This document shows positions 11,680-23,800 of a DNA stretch of 64,000 nt, piece after piece. Source of the stretch: Chondrosia reniformis (lineage: Eukaryota; Porifera; Demospongiae; Chondrillida; Chondrillidae); assembly GCA_947172415.1 (NCBI GenBank), contig OX359190.1:6076001-6140000 (forward strand). The letters are read 5' to 3'. The notes under the pieces were generated by a model that saw only the letters and a program-made list of their open reading frames with translations, was not told the DNA's origin and did no database searches. A program made the position numbers and the translations under genes. Positions within the stretch are counted from its first letter, which is position 1. Each line of letters begins with the position of its first letter.

Positions 11680-12134
11680 ATGTACTATTTATAATTACTA
11701 GGTATATGTTTATTTACTAGCTATATGTAGTTGGTGTATGTACTAGATATATATCCTAGTTTTTTGTCCTAGTTGTATGGACTATTTGAATGTACTAATT
11801 GTGAATACTAGTTGTATGAACTAGTTGTATGTATATACTAGTTGTATGTACTAGTTGCATGTACTGGTTATATATATGCACTAGTTAATAGTTGTGTGAA
11901 CTACCTGTACGACCTAATTGTAAATACTAGTTGTATGAACTAGTTGTTTGTATATAATAGTTGTATGAACTAGTTAAAAGAACTAGCTTTTGTATATATT
12001 AGTTGTATGTACTAGTTTCCAGTTGTATATACTAGTTTCTAGTTGCATGTACTAGTTTTATGTACTAGTTATATATACTATATGGATGCACTATTCATAT
12101 GTACTAGTTGTATATTTATGTACTAATTATATGT
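11680..12134 (+). repeat. Minisatellite, forward, left flank of the RLE retrotransposon
   Basis: Forward units up to the 10-bp target-site duplication AGTAGGTGTT (12135-12144). Confidence 0.9.
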
Positions 12135-12313
12135 AGTAGGTGTTGTCGTGGGAATTGGAGGCTGTGGTTCCGAGCTGACAAGAGGATTGGTATTGTCCAG
12201 TTCAACCCCCCGACGGAGCAGGGTGCTTAGCCCCTCATGTGGCATCCTGTGGCTAAATCAGCCTCCCTGTCAGCATGGGCTAACCCCCCGTCTGGCAGCT
12301 TCACTGGGTTACG

Positions 12314-15300
12314 TTGCGCCATGAGAATGACAATTTTCAAGACAGGCTGTGGCCTAGGTGCACCAGTGGTGAAGAAAACCCTGGGTCAACCAGAATAGGT
12401 GATTCCACTGGTGCCTCACAGGTAGATGTACCTGAATGTAATAGCCTTTCTTCGGTCCCTATGATGGGCCAACCAGCCCTATGGACCGAGGAAATGGTTA
12501 GGGCAATAATTGATTTCTATGAGTGATCTGAACCCAAAAGAGGTGGCTATCAGAAGCGTTTAGAGTGGGAATGGCTGAGTAAATACCCACATTTGCCTCA
12601 GACCGATCGAACCCTTGCCTTCCAAGCCAAAAGGAACTTGGTAGGAGACGTAGTACTGCAAGTAACTGGTAGCCGAGATTAGATTTGGTTCATGAAGCAA
12701 CACAAGGTACCTCTAGAAGGAGAAGGATCCAAGGGGTGATCTGGAACCTTCAGAGGGATAATATCCTCATGGAGCTCTACCGAGAAAGTAAGCCCATGGA
12801 AAAGGGGTATGCCGAGCGGTTGTACCAGGCTAGGAATGCTAAAATACCAGGCCATAAAACCACAAAGGTAGCGCTAACTACGAGAATTAGTAGAATCCGA
12901 AGAGGTCAAGGTCTCTCGAGACTAAACCTTGTGGAACCGGACTCTTGTGTTTTAGCCACCCTAACTGAGACTGTGGAGGAAGGTGGGGGAGCCCAGGGGC
13001 AGGGGGAGCTTCACCAATTTCAGGCTGTGACTGAACAAAATGGTGAGCTGCCTGCAGCCCCTGTTGAAACTCCCACAAATGTTCATCCTAGTCCCAGGAC
13101 AAGTGGCAAAGATCAACTGATGCAACTTTTAGGCAGAGCAAAAGATGCCTGTCTCCGAAAGAAACCTGGAGATTTCTCTGATAGAAAACCCTCTGGGGCG
13201 GTGCGGTTCAACCATGTTGATACGGCACTGCTTAAGGAGGCCAATGATTGGGTGGAGAAAGAGTGGTAGGAAGGCCCTAGGTCAGCCTGGCACCTGAACT
13301 GCCTAGTCTACTCTGTTGCTATGGCTGTGAGGGGAAAAACAACCTACGAATCGCAGCCATGCAACCAGGGAAGGAAATCAGATAATCAGAAGGGAAGTAA
13401 GACACAGGAAGGTCACATAAGTGACAGGAAGACCAAAGGCCTTAGGTTTAGAAGACTGCTTTCCTGGTTGGATGTGGAAATAGCGCGTCAACAGAGTAAT
13501 AATCCTATGACCAAACGCCAGAAAGTACTCCGAAGAAAGCTTAGGAGGGAGTTCCATTCATTAAACCTGAATGTGCTGATCAGAGCTCAGGAACAGACAC
13601 TGGGGAAACTCAGGGTCTGGACCCTGCAAGAGCGAAGATCGGCTGAATGCAGGAAATTCCAGGAACAAGACCACCTTTGGAATACCCAAAGGAAGTTCCG
13701 GATGAATGGCAATGTTCCAACCTCCAATGAAGCTCCCTCAATTGAGGTAGTAAGAGACTTTTGGAAAAAGATTGTAGATACTGTTGGTAAGGTCAACAAA
13801 GACGACCCAGGGGTGAAAGAATGGCTAAAGGAAACCAAAAAGAGGGCGGGTAGAACCTACTCTGAAGGTCCCGATCGCATTGATGAGACCAAACTGAGGA
13901 AAGCCTTGAAAAAGGCAAAAAGCTGGTCAGCCCCTGGGCCGGATGGCATCCACACTTTTTGGTGGAAAGCACTCCCCTCTGCACAGTCTGCCTTGGCAGA
14001 TGTACTATGGAGGGTGGTGAGCGGAGATCTATCAGTCCCAGACTGGCTTACAAGGGGTCGCACTCTACTCATTCCCAAAAAGGGTGACCCGAAAAGTGTG
14101 CACAACTACCGACCTATTGCATGTCTCAACACAATGTACAAGACTGTCACAGCATACATTGCATCAGAATTACTCACTTACACCTACACTAATGATCTTT
14201 TACCTATGGCTCAACGAGGCATGAGGAAAGGGAGGTTGGGCTGTGTGGACTGTCTATTACTGGATCAATCAATCGGTCTAGATGCCAAAATTATGGACAA
14301 GCCACTTAGTGTGGCATGGATCGATTATGAGAAGGCATATGACAGAGTCCCTCACAAGTGGGTGATGAAGGTGCTAAAAACCATCAAGTGCCCCAGGTTG
14401 GATCCGGAGGTCTATAGAGCTCTTCTCCAAACACTGGGCTACTGTGCTTGAGTTGAGGACTGCGGGGGAAAGGTGGTTAGGAGCACCCCTGTTAAATATA
14501 ACAGGGGACTCTTCCAAGGAGACTCCTTATCGCCACTCCTCTTTTGTCTGGCCATAGCTCCCATATCCCAAGTTCTTAACAGAACCAAGGGATATACCCC
14601 CTGGCAAAATGGGGAAAGGAACACCATGTCACACTTGTTGTACATGGATGACCTTAAGATATATGCTGGAGGGCCTGATAAACTCAGGGAAGCCATGGAA
14701 TGTGTGGAGAAAACCTCAAATGCCATTGGCATGAGATTTGGAGTGAGTAAGTGTGGAACAGCTCACATGCAAAAGGGAAGTTCTGGCTGGCCCACACAAC
14801 CCTGAACGCAGTGAAGAATCCATAAGGAGCCCTGAAAAAGGTACTACCTATAAGTACCTAGGGCTAGAACAACTGTTTGAGGTAGATGACAGCAAGGTCA
14901 AAGCTTGCTTGATCAACGAATTGAGGAGGAGACTCCACAAAGTGTGGGGCTTTCACCTCAATGGTAAGAATGCTGCAGAAGCCTCTAAGATGTTGTGTGC
15001 CTCTCTATTGAGATACTCTTACCCAGTTTTGAAGTGGACTCAAAGTGAGCTTCCAAAACTGGACCGAATGGTGAGAAAGATCATGAGAAAGTACCAGTGT
15101 CATCACTATAACTCTGCCATTGAAAAATGAATTTGCCTCACTCTGAAGGTGGTAGAGGGCTCTGTAGTTTTCCTTTGGATCATGACAGGGCTGTTGTGAA
15201 TCTGGCAAGATACCTCCATTCTGCCAATGATCCACTCATAGCCGTTGTGGTTAAACAACAAAAGTGGCTGGAGTGCTCAAAGCAGAGGAGGACTATCTTG

Positions 15301-16207
15301 AAAGAAGCCAGATTGATACTGAAAAGCCACGGAATAGAACTAGAACCAGAAATGTGGCTGAAGACAGATCCCTCACAAAATAGTGTAAGAGAATGGAGGA
15401 GAGTGGCACGTGAGCTCCGGGAGGCTCAGACTGAAAGGTTACAAAGTAACCTAGCCGAAAAGTCTCACCAGGGCTCATACCACAGACAAGTCACAAATAG
15501 GGAGTCTTATGTGTGGCTTTCTGAGGGGAGACTCAGACCTCAAACTGAGGCTCTGATTCTTGCAGCCCAAGATGATGTGCTGCACAATAGGTGGTACCAA
15601 AATAGGCTTCTGAGGAATTCTAGCCTCCTGATGTGCAGAGAATGTGGCAAGGCTATGGAAATGGTCAAACATATACTAAACATGTGTTAGCCCAAGGGAT
15701 TTTCGCTCTCCAAAGAGAGACATGACCAGGCGATACTGATAGTGTTGTGGAGACTGTTGAAAGAATATGGATTCAAGCAGGAAGAGCCCTGGTACAAACT
15801 AGAAGCAAAACCAGTCTATGAGAATAGGGCTGTCAAAATCTTGTGGGATCCTAGTATCCCTACAGATGATGAAACGACAGAAAGAAGGCCAGACTTAGTG
15901 GTTGAGGATCGGCTATGTAAGTCCATCTACATTATTGAGAGGTCAGTTCCTACTGACAGCAATATTAATGGAAGATGGCAAGAGAAGTTCCAAAAGTACC
16001 AGAAGCTGGCAGCTGATATGAGGAAACAATTTAGGGGCTACGAATTAAGGTAGTCCCGATGATAATTGGTGCTTTGGGGACTGTGGAGACGCTCCTGGAA
16101 GACCTTAGGGGAATTCCAAAGCTGTCAAAAAGTGTAGTAGAAGTGATGAGAGCCATGCAGAGAACCGTTCTCTGTTCGGCTGTGAGGATATTGAGGCGAC
16201 ATCTATC
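12314..16207 (+). pseudogene. Polyprotein of the RLE retrotransposon, interrupted
   Basis: Reading frames run from ATG 12314. The first segment (W.EEMVRAIIDFYE) and a second, related one near 12740 (WNLQRDNILMELYRESKP..GY) resemble the paired Myb-like region of this group. The RT follows: PGPDGIHTFWWKAL, LIPKKGDPKSVHNYRPIAC, DYEKAYDRVPH (motif A), GLFQGDSLSPLLFCLA (motif B), and LLYMDDLKIYAGG, which carries the YMDD catalytic box. Then come TYKYLG, SEGGRGL, the knuckle CRECGKAMEMVKHILNMC near 15640, and an endonuclease with RRPDLVVED and RSVPTDSN...EK..KY. In-frame stops lie near 12524, 12676, 13267, 14449 and 15688. Frameshifts lie near 14780, 15125 and 16045; at the last, copy 2 has one extra C and stays open. 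The lesions are spread along the frame and fit ordinary decay. Confidence 0.88.
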
Positions 16208-16435
16208 TGTTGAGGGATTGGGGCCTGGACGATAAGTAGTCCTGTCCCAGTCCTTGCCTGTCGACCTCTGGAAAGCAGTGGCGGATTGGTGTATGGAGGT
16301 ACTCCCTCCTATTATGATGGTCAACTTTGGCCCGACGCGCATATGCTGCCGGAAGGAGGCAAAGCCGAGGCTTCTGGCTGAAACTCAAAGAAAGGAAAAC
16401 ATAACTGGCTGAGGGTTGTCCAAGATAGACCACTC

Positions 16436-16459
16436 CTTGCCTTAGTAAACTAAGGCAAG
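16436..16459 (+). other. 3'-terminal stem-loop of the RLE retrotransposon
   Basis: CTTGCCTTAGT, a 2-nt AA loop, then ACTAAGGCAAG: a perfect 11-bp hairpin about 40 nt from the 3' end. The truncated copy has the same stem at 34646-34669 with a different 2-nt loop (GT on the plus strand, AC in element sense). 3' structures guide the RT to its template in some non-LTR elements; that role here is inferred. Confidence 0.75.
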
Positions 16460-16506
16460 AAGTAACCAGGTTCTCCGTTAAGGCTTTTGTTTCTAAAGTA
16501 GGTGTT

Positions 16507-17990
16507 TACTAGTTATAGGTCCTAGTTTTATGTACTCGTTCAATGTACTAATAGTTGTATGAACTACTTGTATGTACTATGTTTATGTACTATTTATACG
16601 TACTATTTATATTTTTATGTATTAGTTATATGTGGTAGATGTGTGTACTAGTTATATGTACTAATTGCAAGTACTAGTTGTATGTACTAGTTGTATGGAC
16701 TAGTACTAGGTATATTTACTAGTTGTAGATACTAGTTGTATGTACTAGTTGTATGTATATACCAGTTGTATGTACAGCTATGTACTGGTTGTATCTTCTA
16801 GTTGTATGTACTAGTTGTATGTACTATTCATAATAACTAGGTATATGTGTATTTACTAGTTAAATGTAGTAGATGTATGTACTAGATATATGTCCTAGTT
16901 GTTTGTCCTAGTTTTATGGACTAGTTGAATGTACTAGTTGTATGTACTAATTGTATGTGCTAGGTGTGTGTACTATTTGGTTTTTACTAGTTGTATGTAC
17001 TATTTCTATGTACTAGTTATGTACCAGTTGTACGTAAAAATTGTATCTTTATGCTAGTTGTTAATATTAGCTATGTATATTTAAGCTGTATGTTCTGTAT
17101 AGTATTATGTACTCATTCTATGAACTAGTAGTATATACTAGTTTCTAGTTGTAAGTACTAGTTATATGTACTAGTTGTATGTACTATGTGTATGTACCAG
17201 TTGTTGATTCTTGTACTAGTTATACTATGTACTAGGTAGGTTTTATTTGTATGTACTAGATACTTGTTGCATGTACTAGTTGTATGAACTAGTTTTATGA
17301 AATAGTTGTGTGTACTCTTTATATGTACTAGTTATATGTACCAGGCATATGTACTGGTTTTATGTACTAGTGGTATGTACTAATTTTATCTACTAATTGT
17401 ACAAGTTGCATTTACTAGTTGCATGTGAATGTTGTGCGTTCTAGTTCAATGTACTAGTTGTATGTACTCGTTACTAGTTGTTAGTAGTAGTTGTATGTAC
17501 TAGTTCCAGTTATATGTACTAGTTGCAGGTACTAGTTGTATTTATTAGTTGCAAGTACGATTCGTATGTCCCATTTATATTTACTAGCTGTATGTACTAT
17601 TTGTGTGTACTAATTGTATGGAATAATTGTATGCACTAGTTGTAGGTTCTAGTACTACTTCAACTAGGTACTAGGGAGGGACTATACAGTGATATGTACT
17701 AGAAACTACTTGTATGTACTTGTTATATATAGTAGTTATATGACCTGGTTGTATATACCAGTTGTATGTCCTAGTTTTATGTACAAGTTTTGTGTAGTAG
17801 TTCAACATACTAGTTTTATGTTTTTGTTACTATTTGTATGTACTAGTTATATGTACTAATTTTATCTACTTATTGTATGTACAAGTTGCATGTACTAGAT
17901 GCATTTAAATGTTTGGCATTCTAGTTCAATGTACTAGTTGTATATATGTACTCGTTACTAGTTATTAGTAGTAGTTGTATGTACTAGTTT
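16507..17990 (+). repeat. Minisatellite array, forward
   Basis: Degenerate 13-bp units between the RLE retrotransposon and Penelope-like copy A. No gene is seen. Confidence 0.92.
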
Positions 17991-19500
17991 TATGAAAAAT
18001 CTAAGATACCATTTTCCTACATGCTATATACCTATTCTGTAAAAAGAGCCTATAGGGGAACTAAACCTAAAGAGAGCTTTAGATGAAGATACAGTAGTCT
18101 TTTCTTCCTTCTTTTCCCTTCTTTCATCTTCTTCTCCACTGGGTCAGACAGTCGTTTCTGGGAATTCCACCCTTCATCAGTGATCCTGGGAGTCTTTGTC
18201 TTTTTCTTTATCTTGATCTTCCGTGAATCCTTGGCTCTCTATGCTAAATCTAGGGGCCTTATATACACTATTTAGGCGTCAAAAGTTAAATAAGGTGTTA
18301 ATTAAGACACATGATGAAATTTAATTTTATGAAAGGAATGTAGGTTCAAGTAACTTTTATGAATTAATTATAAATCTATTAGTAATCTTGCTTGTACAGG
18401 TAAAACAGACTCAGCATTACTATAGACACAAGTAGGACATATTACGTAAGTCTACCCTTAGGTCTTCTAGTAGTAACATTTCTTTGGAGGTGGGGTAACA
18501 CAATATGGGGTAACACAAGACAATCCTTAAGCATACTAGCTACGTTTTGCTTATATTTGATTCTAACTAGAGGCTGCCGGGATAGGAAGGTTTTAAAGGT
18601 TGATTTTAGCTTAAAGTATTTGTAACCCTGCTTAATAGGCCTACTGCATAACTGCAAACGTTTAGCCTGAAAACTGGAGAAGTCACTACATATTCTAGAA
18701 TACCTAATTAGTTGTGAAATAAAGACACCATAGGCTGGGGTATTAGGAATATTACTATCTAAATGGGGGAAGTTTACTATATCAAAGTTATAAAGTCCTC
18801 TCGCTTGTCATATACTTTAGTGATAAATTGATTGTTAGTAATGGTTATATCTAAGTCTAAAAAGGGGGATTTTTTAGGGCTGGTATTTGTCTTTTAAAGA
18901 ATAAGTTCTTTGGGGTAAATATCACTAATTGACAGTTCAAAATCCTTGTTGTTAATACATAAAAGGTCATCAATATACCTATAAGTATTGGAAAATTTTA
19001 TAGCTAGGGTGATGTTATCCTTAAGTAGTCCTTTCATAAACTCATACTCATAGGCAAACAGAAAAAGATTAGCAACTACAGGGGCACAGTCAGTACCCAT
19101 AGGGATACCTACACATTGCTTAAATACAGAACCGTCTACACATACATAAATGTTGTCAATAAGGTAATTAAAGAGCTCTACTAAATGAACAGCTGTGACT
19201 GCTTTATTGGAGACATTGTTAGACCAAAAGGCTTTATCCTGACAGACTTCTACATATTGGGACTTTCTACAGGTATAGGCACTATAAATTAGGTTAGTAA
19301 TCTTATCTTTAAGTAAGTTATGGGGGATCGCTGTATATAATGTAGAAAAATCAAAACTAGCTAGCTGGGCTTTTCTAGTGGGTATAGACCTAAGACTATC
19401 TAAGACTTCTAGTGAGTTTTCTACTATCCAAAAGGCATTAACACCAGTATTCCTATATATACCTAGGCAGTATTCTCTAAAATGTTTGAGAATTAGTCTG
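17991..19500 (-). mobile_element. Penelope-like element copy A (left palindrome arm)
   Basis: Minus-strand copy of the RT element described at 43891-45318 (copy B). The frame is broken: the Met-to-stop piece 19100-18894 carries GTDCAPVVANLFLF and RYIDDLLCINN and ends at a TAA where copy B has ATA. A 2-nt insertion follows near 18790. A second open piece (18657-18442) carries the C-terminal part ending RRPKGRLT. The 3' non-coding part (about 18440-17991) includes a motif that on the minus strand reads ACTGATGAAGGGTGG then CCCAGAAACG (about 18155-18185). Flank sequences match those of copy B in mirror image. Confidence 0.85.
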
Positions 19501-20779
19501 TACTAGTTCCAGTTATATGTACTAGTTCCAGTTTTATGTACTAGTTGTATTTATTAGTTGCAAGTACGATTCGTATGTCCTATTTCTAAGTACTAGTTGT
19601 ATGTACTAGTTAATAGTTGTATATTCTAGTTGTATGTACTAGTTGAGTGTATTATTTGTGTATACTAATTGAATGTACAAATTGTATATACAAGGTGTAT
19701 GTAGTAATTGTATGTTCTAATTTTTTGAACTAGTTCTATGTACTAATTGTATGTACTAGTTATGTACTAATTATATGAATTAGTTTTAAGTTCTAGTTCT
19801 AGGCACCAGTTGTATGTACTATTTTTATGTACAACTTTTATGTACTATTTGTATGTACTATTTGTATGTACTAGTCGTATGTACTAGTAATATTAACTAG
19901 CTGTATGTACTATTTGTGTGTACTCAATACTATTTGTATGTACTAGTCGAATGTAGTAGTCATTTGTACTAGTTGAATGTTTAAGTAGTGTGTAATTGTT
20001 GTATGTAGTAGTTATATGTACTAGTTGTATGTACTATTTGTATGTACCAGTTGTATGTACTAGATGTTTTAACTAGTTTTAAGTTCTAGTACAAGTTTTA
20101 CTAGGTACTAGGAATGAACTAGTTCTAAGAACTACTGGTTTGTTTGTGTGAACTAGTTTTCTGTACTAGTTTTATGTACTATATTTATGTACTAATTATA
20201 TGTGTAGGTACTAGTTAAATGTAATAGTTATATGTACTAGTTATATGTACTAGTTGCAAGTACTAGTCGCATGTACTAGTAGTATATACTAATTGTAAGT
20301 TCTAGTCCTACTTATACTAGGGACTAGGGAGGTACTAGTTTTATATACTAGACACTAGTTGTATGTACTATTTATATGTACTATTTGTATGCACTAGTTA
20401 TATATTTGTGTACTAGTTATATGTACTGGTTGTATGCACTAGCTGTATGTACTAGTTGAATGTACTATTTATATTTTCTAGGTATATGTGTATGTACTCG
20501 TTCTATAAATTAGTTCTATGTACTAGTTTCTAGTTGTGTGTACTTTTTGTATGTACTAGTACTATGTACTGCTACTAGTTATAATTACTATATAGATGTA
20601 GGTACTGGTTGTATGTAGTAGTTGAATGAAGTAGTTGTATGTACTAATTGTTTGTACTAGTTGTATGTACCAGTTGTATGTGTATACTAATTGTAAGTAC
20701 TAGCTATGTTCTAGTTTTATGTATATACTAGTTTGTTGTTTATGTCGTAGTTGTATATGCTAGTTTTATGTACTCACAC
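19501..20779 (+). repeat. Minisatellite array, forward (left arm)
   Basis: 13-bp units; module marker near 20080-20150. The mirror is 42579-43890. Confidence 0.92.
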
Positions 20780-20870
20780 TATGAAAAATCTAGGATACCA
20801 TTTTCCTACGTGCTATATTCCTATTCTGTATAAAGAGCCTATAGGGGAACTAAACCTAAAGAGAGCTTTT
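20780..20870 (-). mobile_element. Penelope-like 3'-end fragment (left arm)
   Basis: About 90 bp matching the outermost end of copies A and C (ATGAAAAATCTAGGATACCA ... CTAAACCTAAAGAGAGCTTT). It is flanked by TACTCACACT and GGTTACACTATG, the mirror image of the flanks at 42489-42578. It is a solo end with no coding part. Confidence 0.85.
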
Positions 20871-23800
20871 GGTTACACTATGTACAAGTTGTATGTACTA
20901 GTTATGTATAAGTTGTATGTACTAGTTATGTACCAGTTGAACGTACTAGTTGTATGTAGTTGTGTGTACTAGTTGTATGTACTAGTTGTATGTACGTTTT
21001 GTATGTACTTGTTGTTTGTACTAGGTGTATGTACTATTTTTAAATACTAGTTATATGTGTATGTACTGGTTATATGTAGTAATTGTATGTAACAGTTGTA
21101 TGTACAAGTTGCCTGTACTACGTGTATCCGCTAGCTGTATGTACTAATTGTAGCTTCTAGTACTAGTTATATTAGGTACTAAGTAGGCAATAGTTGTATG
21201 TACTAGTTGTTAGTACTATTTTAATGTATTAGATATATGTACTAGTTCTATGTACTAGTACTAGTAATATTAACTAGTTGTAAGTACTGGTTGTATGTAG
21301 TAGTTGGATGTAGTAGTGGTATGTACTAATTGTATGTACTAGTTGTATGTACTAGTTGGATGTACTAGTTGTATGTACTAGTTGTACGTACTAGATATGA
21401 ACCAGTTGTATGTACAAGATGTATGCACTAGTTGTTTGTACTAGCTATATACTAGGTTTATGAATTTGTTGTATGTACTAATTGTGTGAACTAGTTGTAC
21501 CTACTAATATTATGTACCAGTTGAATGTACTCTTTGTATGTATATACTAGTTTTATTCACTAGTTAAATGTACTAATGTTATATATATACTAGTTGTATG
21601 TACTATTTATATTTACTAGGTATATGTGTATGAACTAGTTGTATTTAGTAGGTGTATGTACTAGTTATATATCCTAGTTGTTTGTACTCGTTGTATGTTC
21701 ACGTTGAATGAACTATTTGTATGTACCTTTTGTATGCACTATTTATAGGTACCAGTTTAATGTATGTAGTAGTTATATGTTTGGGAACTCGTTATATATA
21801 CTAGTTGTATGCACTAGCTGTATGTACTAGTTGTATGTACTATTCATAATTACAAGGTGTATGTGTAATTACTAGTTATATGTAGTTGGTGTATGTACTA
21901 GTTATATATCCTAGTTGTTTGTCCTAGTTGTATGTACTAGTTGAATGTACTAGTTATATGTAGTAGTTGTATGGACTAGTTGTATGTACTCAATACTATT
22001 TGTATGTACTAGTCGAATATAGTAGTAATTTGTACTAGTTGAATGTATAAGTAGTGTGTTATTGTTGCATGTACCAATTAAATGAACGAACTAGTTCTAT
22101 GAGCTACTTGTTTGTTTGTCAACTACTTTTCTGTACTAGTTGTATGTACTATGTTTATTTAGTAGTTATTTGTGTATGTACTAGTCATATGTAATAGTTA
22201 AATGTACTAGTTATATGTACTAGTTGTATGTACTAGTTGTATGTACTTGTGGTGTATACTAGTTGTAGGTTCTAGTCCTAATTATACTAGGTACTAGGGA
22301 GGTACTAGTTGTATATACTAGACACTAGTTGTATATACTACTTGTATGTACTAGTTGTATGTACTAGTCGCATGTACAAGTTATATGTACTAGTTACTAG
22401 TTATATGAACTAAGTGTACCTATTAATTTTATGTACTAGTTAGATGAACTAGTTGTATGTATTAGTTGTATGGAGGAGTTGCATGTGCTAATTGTATGTA
22501 CAAGTTCTGTGTACCAGTTGTATGTATATACTAGTTGTAATTACTAGCTATGTACTAGTTGTATATTCTAGTTGTATATACTAGATACTAGTTAAATGTA
22601 ATAGTTAAATTAGTTGTATGGAGGAGTTGCATGTGCTAATTGTATGTACAAGTTCTGTGTACCAGTTGTATGTATATACTAGTTGTAATTACTAGCTATG
22701 TACTAGTTGTATATTCTAGTTGTATATACTAGATACTAGTTAAATGTAATAGTTGTAGGTACTAGTTGTATGTACTAGTTGTATTTACTATTTGTATGTT
22801 CTATTTATATGTGTGTGTACTAGTTATATGTACTAGTACTAGTACTACTTGTATGCGCTAGCTGTATGTACTAATTGTATGTACTATTTACATTTACTAG
22901 GTATACGTGTATGGACTGGATATTTGTAGTAGGTGTATGTACTAGTTATATGTACTAGTGGTATGTACAATACAAAATGTATGTACTATTTTTATCTATG
23001 GTTTATATATATGTGCTATGTGTATGTACAATACAAAAGTACCAGTTATATGAATGTAGTGGCTATATGTTTGTGAATTAGTTGTATATACTAGTTGTAT
23101 GCACTAGCTGTATGTACTGGTTGTATGTATATGTGTATTTACTAGTTATATGTAGTTGGTGTATGTACTAGTTATATATCCTAGTTGTTTGTCCTAGTTG
23201 TATGTACTAGTTGAATGTTCTAGTTATATGTACTAGTTACTAGTTATATGAACTAGTTGTACGTACTAATTGTAAATACTAGTTGGATTAACTAGTTGTA
23301 TGTACTAGTTTTATGAACTAGTTGTATGTACTAGTTGTATGTACTAGTTACATGTACTGGTTATATGTACTAGTTAATAGTTGTGTGAACTAGTTGTACC
23401 GCCTAATTTTAAATAGTATGTACTAGTTGTATGTACTATTCATTATTACAATGTATATGTGTATTTACTAGTTATATGTAGTAGATGTATGTACTAGTTA
23501 TATTTCCTAGTTGTTTGTCCTAGTTATATGGACTAGTTGAATGTACTAGTTGTATGTACTAATTGAATGGGCTAGGTGTTTGTACTATTTGGTATGTACT
23601 AGTTGTATGTACTATTTCTATGTACTAGTTATGTACCAGTTGTACGTAATAGTTGTATGTATATTCTAGTTCTTAATATTAGCTATGTACTAGATGTATA
23701 TTCAAGCTGTATGTTCTATATAGTATTTTGTACTCGTTCTATGAACTAGGAGTATTTACTTGTTTCTAGTTGTATGTACTAGTTGTTAGTTCTAGTTGTA

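Larger units (their letters stand above)
12145..16496 (+). mobile_element. RLE-type non-LTR retrotransposon, nearly full length, decayed
   Basis: A 4.35-kb insertion in the minisatellite, flanked by the exact 10-bp repeat AGTAGGTGTT (12135-12144 and 16497-16506). It encodes, in order, two Myb-like helical segments, a reverse transcriptase, a CCHC knuckle and a restriction-like endonuclease. This is the architecture of the R2/NeSL/R4-like non-LTR groups that lack an AP endonuclease. The element begins near GTCGTGGGAATTGG and ends in a region with a perfect 11-bp stem-loop. A second, 5'-truncated copy lies inverted at 34629-35250. The exact clade needs a phylogeny. Confidence 0.9.
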
